From Haliea salexigens DSM 19537 (GTDB lineage: Bacteria > Pseudomonadota > Gammaproteobacteria > Pseudomonadales > Halieaceae): a stretch of DNA of 64,000 nucleotides. The DNA is taken from assembly GCF_000423125.1 (NCBI RefSeq), contig NZ_AUHJ01000007.1:124001-188000 (forward strand), read 5' to 3'. A model generated the notes under the pieces. The model had not been told where the DNA came from. It made no database searches and worked only from the letters and a program-made list of their open reading frames with translations. The number at the start of each line of letters is the position of its first letter. The first letter of the stretch is position 1. Below, piece by piece: positions 56,281 through 61,878 of the stretch. A program made the position numbers and the translations under genes.

Positions 56281-57233
56281 GAACTATTCCGAGCCAACAC
56301 GATTTCACCGACCAGGACTTGCAAGCCATTTACGCCGAGACTGAGTTCAACTCTCTCCGCAGGCCGGTTGAGTTCAGGGATCAGGTTCTGCACCGGCTAC
56401 AGCACCCCAATGAAATATCAGGCTTGAAGCTGCCTTGGTCGCGCACTCACACCCGCGTCAGGCTCCGCAGTGGAGAAATCAGTATATGGGCCGGTATCAA
56501 CGGTCACCGGAAATCAACACTACTGAATCAGGTCGCATTGTGGGCAAGCCGTGATGTGACGGTTGGCATTGCGTCTTTTGAGATGCCGGTTGAGGGATTG
56601 GTTCACCTGATGTGTCAGCAGGGTAGCGGCTCACCCAGCCCCAACCCGCAATGGGCTGGCAGCATGATCGACTGGCTCAACACTCGCATGTGGTTTTATG
56701 ACCGCCTTGGCTCAGTTCCACCACTTGAGGTGCTTGGGGCCATACACGCAATGGCGAATGAAGGCTGCAAGTTTGTCATTGTCGATTCGCTGTCTATGTG
56801 CCGCGTGTCGGATGACATGGAGCGCGAGCGGCTGTTCATGAGTGAGCTGGTGTCGCTTGCAAAGGCGCTCGATATTCACGTTGCCCTTGTCCACCACGTT
56901 CGTAAGCCTGGGTCTGGCGGTGACGAATACATACCCTCGCGTTTCGACGTCAAGGGAAACGGAGCGATCGTAGATTTAGCGCAAAACCTTTTCATTGTGT
57001 GGGCTGACAAGAAACGCGCCAACCTACTCAGGATGCAGGAAATGGGCGTCTCCCTTGACGCCAAGAGCCTTGAGTACCTGAAGGATTCCAGCGACCAGAA
57101 ACTGATCGTGGCAAAGCAGCGTCATGGGGAGTTTGAGGGGGCAATACGCCTGTATCACCACCCATCACGACAGTTCACTGAGAACGAGCGCAGGGCCGAG
57201 TTCTTAACCGAAATTCAAGGGAGTGCAGCATGA
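56277..57233 (+). CDS. Phage replicative helicase (DnaB/gp4/Twinkle-like RecA fold)
   Basis: 318 residues. WAGINGHRKSTLLNQ is the Walker A, with Arg in place of the Gly before Lys; CKFVIVDSLSMC is Walker B, VALVHHVRKPG motif 3 and KGNGAIVDLAQNLFIVW the later motif. No N-terminal primase domain; the zinc-finger gene two frames upstream may supply part of it. ATGA overlap with the initiator gene. Confidence 0.85.
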   Translation: MRTIPSQHDFTDQDLQAIYAETEFNSLRRPVEFRDQVLHRLQHPNEISGLKLPWSRTHTRVRLRSGEISIWAGINGHRKSTLLNQVALWASRDVTVGIASFEMPVEGLVHLMCQQGSGSPSPNPQWAGSMIDWLNTRMWFYDRLGSVPPLEVLGAIHAMANEGCKFVIVDSLSMCRVSDDMERERLFMSELVSLAKALDIHVALVHHVRKPGSGGDEYIPSRFDVKGNGAIVDLAQNLFIVWADKKRANLLRMQEMGVSLDAKSLEYLKDSSDQKLIVAKQRHGEFEGAIRLYHHPSRQFTENERRAEFLTEIQGSAA

Positions 57234-57517
57234 GCGCAGCGCGTGAAAGGCACATGGAGACACTACGCAATTCGATTTTATTCCAGAAACGCCAGCCGTT
57301 CACTATCGCGCAGGCGAGTGGGGCCATCAAGTCATCGTGCAGCACGGCGATGAATGCGCTTCAGGAGCTGGTGCGTGAGGGTGAGGTTGTGGTTGTGCCG
57401 AAGGAGAAGATCACCGCAAAGCAGACCTATCTTGCACGGCCAACAACCGTATCGCCGTTGCGTGATCCTTGGCGCAAGAACTGGGACATACCCGATTGCA
57501 GCCCGAGGTACTACTGA
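57230..57517 (+). CDS. Phage hypothetical protein, possible winged helix
   Basis: 95 residues: HMETLRNSILF, then IAQASGAIKSSCSTAMNALQ, a winged-helix-like pattern, and a Pro/Trp-rich tail. Overlaps both neighbours. Function unknown. Confidence 0.7.
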   Translation: MSAARERHMETLRNSILFQKRQPFTIAQASGAIKSSCSTAMNALQELVREGEVVVVPKEKITAKQTYLARPTTVSPLRDPWRKNWDIPDCSPRYY

Positions 57518-57855
57518 TGAACACCAACCCACTGACGGTACAGCGCCGCACGTTCATTCGCCCTATGCGCTGGGCAACCCTTGAGCAACTTGAGTACATG
57601 CTTGCAGAGCTTGCCGAGGAGCTTGAGCAGGTACACGAATCGGTTATTGGGGCAGCAGCGAGGCGCAACGGTTATGTCGAAGTCCAGCGGGAAATCAACT
57701 GGCGACTCCGCACAGGTCTGGCCCCGGCACCTCGCGGCAGAAATCGCCGCAATCGAGTTGCTGCAAGGGCGCAGGGACGCGCTCCAGAGGGTTCCGAGTC
57801 ACTTGCGTTCATTGGTAGAGGCTCACTTAAAAGTCGCTTGGGAGCGCAGGCGTGA
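57517..57855 (+). CDS. Phage hypothetical protein, 112 aa
   Basis: ATG 57517 overlaps the previous stop (TGATG) and its stop overlaps the NinB start (GTGA), supporting translation. N-terminal ~70 residues are helical (LEQLEYMLAELAEELEQVHE). The Arg-rich rest overlaps another frame from 57674. Unknown function. Confidence 0.6.
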   Translation: MNTNPLTVQRRTFIRPMRWATLEQLEYMLAELAEELEQVHESVIGAAARRNGYVEVQREINWRLRTGLAPAPRGRNRRNRVAARAQGRAPEGSESLAFIGRGSLKSRLGAQA

Positions 57856-57877
57856 GTCGCTGGGACTTGAGCAATGA
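57674..57877 (+). CDS. Overlapping phage protein, 67 aa
   Basis: In the +1 frame of the preceding gene for 182 nt. WPRHLAAEIAAIELLQGRRD and VPSHLRSLVEAHLKVAWERR read as a real helical protein. GAGG lies about 10 nt upstream of the ATG. Either a true out-of-frame overlap or the tail of a frameshifted product. Confidence 0.6.
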   Translation: MSKSSGKSTGDSAQVWPRHLAAEIAAIELLQGRRDALQRVPSHLRSLVEAHLKVAWERRRESLGLEQ

Positions 57878-58289
57878 GACCGTGATGCAGCGGTTCATGG
57901 CGCACGTTGGGACTCTGAGGCTTTCGGGCAAGCGGCCTGTGGTTGAGTTCGTGCCAGAGTCCCGGAGCCTTGACCAGAATTCGCTTATCTATGCCCTGTA
58001 CCAGCAGATTGCCTCACAGCTACCAGGCAGCGCCATTGTGGACATACGGCGGGAATGCAAGTTGAGATATGGCGTGCCGATTCTCCGCGCTCACAGTGAG
58101 GAGTTTTGCTACGTCTACGACAAGGCGATCAAGCCGCTTGATTACGAGTTCAAGCTGCGTGCAATGGACTGGCTTCCAGTCACTTCAAAAATGGCGAAAG
58201 CCCAAGCAACCGAATTTATTGAAACCGTGGTGAGGGAGTACAGCCAGCAGGGGCTGTGCCTTCTCCACCCAAGCGAGGTAGCGGCATGA
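57852..58289 (+). CDS. ninB: NinB recombination protein
   Basis: 145 residues; SRSLDQNSLIYALYQQIA and the terminal TEFIETVVREYSQQG are NinB hallmarks. It binds ssDNA and substitutes for RecFOR-type functions (lambda Orf). GTG 57852 overlaps the frame upstream (GTGA). Confidence 0.92.
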   Translation: MSRWDLSNETVMQRFMAHVGTLRLSGKRPVVEFVPESRSLDQNSLIYALYQQIASQLPGSAIVDIRRECKLRYGVPILRAHSEEFCYVYDKAIKPLDYEFKLRAMDWLPVTSKMAKAQATEFIETVVREYSQQGLCLLHPSEVAA

Positions 58290-58720
58290 ACGAAAAAGCA
58301 GAATTGATACTAACTGAAATGCTCCAGAGAGTTCTTGATGGAGTGGATACAGCCACAGACTTTGCGCAGCGCGAAGTGCCCGATGTTGTGCAGCAGTTGC
58401 TGGTCTGGCACATGCTGGAGGCTATTGTGTGGGCGGTCATTTTCGCCGCCATAACTGCTTTTATCTGGGTCATAGTTCCACGGCATTGCAGAAAGGTCAA
58501 GCTGGACCCCAGCAAGGACCGTTGGCGCGAAAACACGAAGTTAAATCTTGTATACGACGAAAACGGATATGCCCATCCGGGCGTTGTGGTCGTGGGCACC
58601 GTTTTCGGTGCTTCAGCAGTAACATTTTTTGCATCCATCTCGAACGCAATGGCGGCTTTAAAAATAATCTTGGCACCGAAGTTTTACCTTCTGGAATACG
58701 GCGCAAGCCTGGTTAAGTGA
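58286..58720 (+). CDS. Phage membrane protein, two TM segments
   Basis: 144 residues from ATG 58286. TM helices at ~45-65 (AIVWAVIFAAITAFIWVIV) and ~100-125 (VVVVGTVFGASAVTFF). No recognised domain. Between ninB and ninG, in the place of lambda nin genes; nothing holin-like is obvious and its job is unknown. Confidence 0.7.
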   Translation: MNEKAELILTEMLQRVLDGVDTATDFAQREVPDVVQQLLVWHMLEAIVWAVIFAAITAFIWVIVPRHCRKVKLDPSKDRWRENTKLNLVYDENGYAHPGVVVVGTVFGASAVTFFASISNAMAALKIILAPKFYLLEYGASLVK

Positions 58721-58729
58721 GGATTCGAA

Positions 58730-58948
58730 ATGAGATCAGAAAAGCTAAGACACTTCCCCAGCAGCGACCCCGTGGCCCGCAACTACAGCGAGACAAAGCA
58801 GCGGGAGAGGGCAGAGATTGAGGCAGACGTTGAGCGGTTCCTTGCCCAGGGCGGGGAGATTCAAGAGTGCGGCAGTGAGGCCAACCGCAACCCACAGTTC
58901 AGGCCGGGGGCGATGGTGTCACGGCATGGCGGGCTGGTGACGCTGTAA
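58730..58948 (+). CDS. Phage hypothetical protein, 72 aa
   Basis: Charged, helical: RERAEIEADVERFLAQGG. Its stop overlaps the ninG start by one base (TAATG). Function unknown. Confidence 0.7.
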   Translation: MRSEKLRHFPSSDPVARNYSETKQRERAEIEADVERFLAQGGEIQECGSEANRNPQFRPGAMVSRHGGLVTL

Positions 58949-59508
58949 TGGCGAGAACCAAGGTCTGCAAAGTCTGCAAGCGTGACTTCAACCCAATGAG
59001 GTCAATGCAGGCCGTGTGCGGGCCACGGTGCGCCATTCAGCACAACGCCAAGGCGCGGGAGAAATCCGCGAGAAAGGCTCTCAGGAAGCGCAAGGAGGCG
59101 CTGAAAACCAAAGCCGATTGGATGAAGGAAGCGCAGGCCGCTTTCAACGCTTACATACGGGCAAGGGACTACGGTAAGCCGTGCATATCGTGCGGGTGCT
59201 ACGAGCAAGATAGGTTTACGGGCGGGCACTTTGACTGCGGGCATTACCGGTCAAGGGGTGCAGCAGCGCACCTACGTTTCAACGTGTTCAACGCTCACGG
59301 ACAATGCAAGCGGTGCAATCGTGAGTTATCGGGAAACGTGGTGGAGTACAGATTGCGACTCACCGAAAGGTATGGCCCCGAACTGGTGCAGCGTATTGAG
59401 CACGACAACGGCGCGCGCACCTTTGACGCTCAATACGCAAAAAGGGTGAAGGCTGTTTTTTCAAGAAAAGCCAGAATTTACAAGAAAATATTCAGGAGTT
59501 CTTTATGA
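58948..59508 (+). CDS. ninG: NinG/Rap recombination endonuclease with replaced C-terminus
   Basis: 186 residues. Zinc motif CKVCKRDFNP..CGPRC, then the nuclease core CISCGC, FDCGHYRSRGAA and QCKRCNREL of NinG. Expected to cut Holliday junctions. The last ~20 codons (KRVKAVFSRKARIYKK) are AT-rich, unlike the rest, and a second version of this tail lies at 60021-60089. Overlaps the homing endonuclease gene by 4 nt. Confidence 0.92.
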   Translation: MARTKVCKVCKRDFNPMRSMQAVCGPRCAIQHNAKAREKSARKALRKRKEALKTKADWMKEAQAAFNAYIRARDYGKPCISCGCYEQDRFTGGHFDCGHYRSRGAAAHLRFNVFNAHGQCKRCNRELSGNVVEYRLRLTERYGPELVQRIEHDNGARTFDAQYAKRVKAVFSRKARIYKKIFRSSL

Positions 59509-60017
59509 ACAATCTAGTTGAAATATTAAAAAGTAGGCTGGACTACAACAGTCAGACCGGAAATTTGACCTGGAAAAAAACATGCTCCCCACAAAACAAG
59601 TTTAAAGGCATGGCTGCCGGGGGTATAGGTGTAAACGGGTACATATACATCGGAATTTCTGTAAATGGGGTTCCGGTGACGCTATCTGCGCACCGGGTGG
59701 TGTATATGATTTCGGAGGGGGTTGAGCCACAAGGTGAAATCGATCACATCAACGGAGATAGGGCGGATAACAGATGGGCGAACCTTCGCGTTGTTGACAG
59801 ACTGGAGAACAACAAAAATATGGCGAAATACAAAAACAACTCCAGCGGCGTTATGGGTGTTTATAGGAATAAAAATAATGGGCGATGGTATGCGGCCATA
59901 AGTGACACTGGTAAAAGAATATCTCTTGGTGGATATGGTGATTGGATGGACGCGGTTTGCGCAAGAAAGTCCGCAGAGAACAAGTTTGGTTATCACCAAA
60001 ACCACGGGCGCAGTTAA
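59505..60017 (+). CDS. HNH homing endonuclease with AP2 DNA-binding domain
   Basis: 170 residues: NUMOD/HNH core (LSAHRVVYMISEG, EIDHINGDRADNRWANLR) and a C-terminal AP2 domain (SGVMGVYRNKNNGRWYAAI). Markedly AT-rich with rare codons beside GC-rich neighbours: a recent mobile insertion. It starts within the ninG stop (ATGA) and is followed by a ninG 3' remnant. Confidence 0.9.
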   Translation: MNNLVEILKSRLDYNSQTGNLTWKKTCSPQNKFKGMAAGGIGVNGYIYIGISVNGVPVTLSAHRVVYMISEGVEPQGEIDHINGDRADNRWANLRVVDRLENNKNMAKYKNNSSGVMGVYRNKNNGRWYAAISDTGKRISLGGYGDWMDAVCARKSAENKFGYHQNHGRS

Positions 60018-60020
60018 ACG

Positions 60021-60089
60021 ATGAAGCGAGTTAAGCGCATATTCAGCCGCAGGGCGCGGCACTACAAGAAATTGCGTGGTATCTCATGA
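60021..60089 (+). pseudogene. Orphan 3' end of ninG left by the homing endonuclease insertion
   Basis: 22 codons reading MKRVKRIFSRRARHYKKL, then RGIS. It matches the intact ninG tail KRVKAVFSRKARIYKKI at 12 of 16 residues but uses GC-rich codons. Its TGA overlaps the next ATG (ATGA), as the original ninG stop would have. It may be translated after the endonuclease stop, or be dead. Confidence 0.75.
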
Positions 60090-60199
60090 CGTGCTGGTGG
60101 CTCCTGGCAATCCTCACCTTCGGCCCCCTGCTCTGGTACGGGGTGAGGGTGGGGATACTGCTGCTGGCGATGTGGATGGACAAGAGGGATAGGCGATGA
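60086..60199 (+). CDS. 37-aa phage membrane protein
   Basis: ATG 60086 overlaps the ninG remnant stop. Two short hydrophobic runs (WWLLAILTFGPLLWYG and VGILLLAMW) then DKRDRR. Stop overlaps the next ATG by 4 nt. Unknown function. Confidence 0.65.
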   Translation: MTCWWLLAILTFGPLLWYGVRVGILLLAMWMDKRDRR

Positions 60200-60345
60200 A
60201 TTGCCCTCACTGCGGTAAGCAGGTGACTCCGTGCATCAACGCATCCGAGGGTATGAAGGTAAGGGCTTGGTGGTGTCAGTCGTGCGGCTGGACTGATAGG
60301 GCTATTGGGCGGGAAAGGCTGATGGGGGTTGATGATGGGAAGTGA
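60196..60345 (+). CDS. 49-aa zinc-ribbon phage protein
   Basis: CPHC near the start and CQSC 25 residues later form one zinc ribbon, with WWCQSCGWTDRAIG. ATGA overlap at the 5' end. Probably DNA/RNA binding; like small nin-region proteins. Confidence 0.7.
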   Translation: MNCPHCGKQVTPCINASEGMKVRAWWCQSCGWTDRAIGRERLMGVDDGK

Positions 60346-60700
60346 CGTGCAGCAGTACCTTATTCGCTGGGGCAAGAGTCGCGCTATCAATGATCCATAT
60401 CATCTTGACTATCCTCATGAAACTCCATTTTCCCGACTGAGCAAAAGCGGAGGATGGGCGGTAAAGCTTTCTGCGCTTGATGATGAGACTCACGGCCATG
60501 TTGATAGAGTGGTATCACAGCTCGCCAGTGTTGATGAGTACCGCCACGCTGTTATCGTTATGTCATACGTCCACTGCTGCAGCGATGCCGTGATCGCCAG
60601 AGCGCTGAGCAAGGAGACACAAACGCGCCATACTCGGCACCACGTCAGGGATATGCGTCACCGCGCTGAGGGTTGGATAGAATCACGATTGGGGGGTTGA
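60332..60700 (+). CDS. Q-like late antiterminator
   Basis: 122 residues (ATG 60332; 60335 also possible). The C-terminal half has a sigma-factor-like HTH (SDAVIARALSKETQTRH, then HVRDMRHRAEGWIESRL), and WGKSRAINDPY opens the protein. Its stop codon lies inside the -35 of a strong promoter followed by terminators, exactly where Q acts. Not close to lambda Q by eye, so the family is uncertain. Confidence 0.75.
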   Translation: MMGSDVQQYLIRWGKSRAINDPYHLDYPHETPFSRLSKSGGWAVKLSALDDETHGHVDRVVSQLASVDEYRHAVIVMSYVHCCSDAVIARALSKETQTRHTRHHVRDMRHRAEGWIESRLGG

Positions 60701-60724
60701 CTGTCGCAGCAGATTGGGCATAAT
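60697..60724 (+). promoter_or_regulatory. Late promoter PR'
   Basis: TTGACT (60697-60702), 16-bp spacer, CATAAT (60719-60724), start about 60731. It overlaps the end of the Q-like gene, and the first terminator lies about 25 nt downstream. Confidence 0.75.
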
Positions 60725-60754
60725 CAGGCAGTATAGACTTTTTGTCACACCGAG

Positions 60755-60777
60755 AACCCGCCAAGTGCGGGTTTTTT
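60755..60777 (+). terminator. Late leader terminator 1 (tR'-like)
   Basis: AACCCGC-CAAGT-GCGGGTT followed by TTTTTT. Confidence 0.9.
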
Positions 60778-60922
60778 GTGCCTGCTTAATCCTGAGCACA
60801 GGAAGGCGAACCCGGCGGGCAGGCGCAAGTATATAGTCCGGGATAGTTTGCGGTTGGCGCCCGCTTAACGAATCAGCAGCCAACATTGCACAGGAACACC
60901 CCACCAGCCACCGCTGGTCCTT

Positions 60923-60946
60923 GCCCGCCGCGTGCGGGCTTTTTTA
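60923..60946 (+). terminator. Late leader terminator 2
   Basis: GCCCGC-CGCGT-GCGGGC followed by TTTTTTATTT. A smaller CCAGC-CACC-GCTGG hairpin (60904-60917) precedes it. Confidence 0.88.
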
Positions 60947-60984
60947 TTTCGACTTGATGGAGCCGGATTCGCAAACCGGCCCTT

Positions 60985-61007
60985 GCCCGCTACTCGTGGG
61001 CTTTTTT
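60985..61007 (+). terminator. Late leader terminator 3
   Basis: GCCCGC-TACTC-GTGGGC followed by TTTTTTATT. With the others it makes three terminators in 255 bp upstream of the lysis genes. The rest of 60778-61118 shows no gene. Confidence 0.82.
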
Positions 61008-61118
61008 ATTCCTATTCGGCGTCAGTTGGACAACTTCCGCCGGATCACCCACCGCCGTCAGCTCACCAGGCTATCCACTGGGGCGTGCGCGTGGGTGCTT
61101 TAACCCCAAGGAAGTTGA

Positions 61119-61424
61119 ATGTCTAGCCCAACTCAGCACGCGGTAGAGCAAGCCGCGATCAACATATCGGGAAAGGTTGGTGGTGCAGGTACAGCCGCTG
61201 CCGTGGGTTCTGGTGTTGCTGGGCAGGTTGTGGATAGGGCGTCTCAAGATCCAGCCTTCGTGCAGAGCGCATTAACGATAGCGGAGCTTGGCGTGATTGT
61301 TGGTATCTGCCTGGGGATTGTCGGCTACCTGACACAGGTGGTTTTCCAGCTTCGGCGCGACAGACGCGAGAGTGTGATTTTCAAGCGCAAGATGGAGCGT
61401 TTGGGCGATGATTCTACGCCGTAG
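61119..61424 (+). CDS. Putative holin (class II)
   Basis: 101 residues, first gene of the late region and overlapping the lysozyme. One or two TM segments (~20-40 Gly/Ala-rich; 53-75 IAELGVIVGICLGIVGYLT) and a basic C-terminus (RRDRRESVIFKRK). Resembles HP1-family holins. Expected to depolarise the membrane and release the SAR lysozyme. Confidence 0.8.
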   Translation: MSSPTQHAVEQAAINISGKVGGAGTAAAVGSGVAGQVVDRASQDPAFVQSALTIAELGVIVGICLGIVGYLTQVVFQLRRDRRESVIFKRKMERLGDDSTP

Positions 61425-61878
61425 CGCGTTGGCGCTTGCGACCACAGCGAGCCTTGTTGCCGGTTTTGAGGGCTTCAAAACTGCCGCATACCTTGACCCT
61501 GTAGGCATCCCGACCGCGTGTTTTGGTATGACCAAGGGCGTTGAGATTGGGCAAGAGTACTCAGAGGCTGAGTGCGAAGAATACCTTTTCGAGCAAATCA
61601 TAGGTTATCAGCGAGCAGTCAGGGCGCGTGTTGACGTGGATCTGACGCAAGACCAGTTGGCCGCATTCACCAGTTTTACCTACAACGTGGGCGTTCGGGC
61701 GTTTGAGTCCAGCACCCTACGCAAGAAGTTGAACGCAGGCGACACAGAAGGCGCTTGCAATGAGCTGTTGCGCTGGCGTTACGCAACCTTAGCGGGCGTG
61801 AAGGTTGAGCTTCCTGGATTGGTTAAACGGCGTGAGGTTGAGCGCGATCTTTGCCTAAATGGAGTCAGCAGTGACTGA
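61408..61878 (+). CDS. Phage endolysin, GH24 lysozyme with SAR domain
   Basis: 156 residues. A weakly hydrophobic N-terminal helix (LALATTASLVAG) acts as signal-anchor-release; catalytic E21, D30 and T36 have the canonical E-8-D-5-T spacing. TYNVGVRAFESSTL and the C-terminal VERDLCLNG complete the fold. No Rz/Rz1 follows it in this window. Confidence 0.93.
   Translation: MILRRSALALATTASLVAGFEGFKTAAYLDPVGIPTACFGMTKGVEIGQEYSEAECEEYLFEQIIGYQRAVRARVDVDLTQDQLAAFTSFTYNVGVRAFESSTLRKKLNAGDTEGACNELLRWRYATLAGVKVELPGLVKRREVERDLCLNGVSSD

Noticed and set aside
60955-61001. Possible second tRNA gene in the late leader
   Set aside because: GCCGG/CCGGC and GCCCGC/GTGGGC stems do not assemble into a cloverleaf; no acceptor or T-loop is seen.
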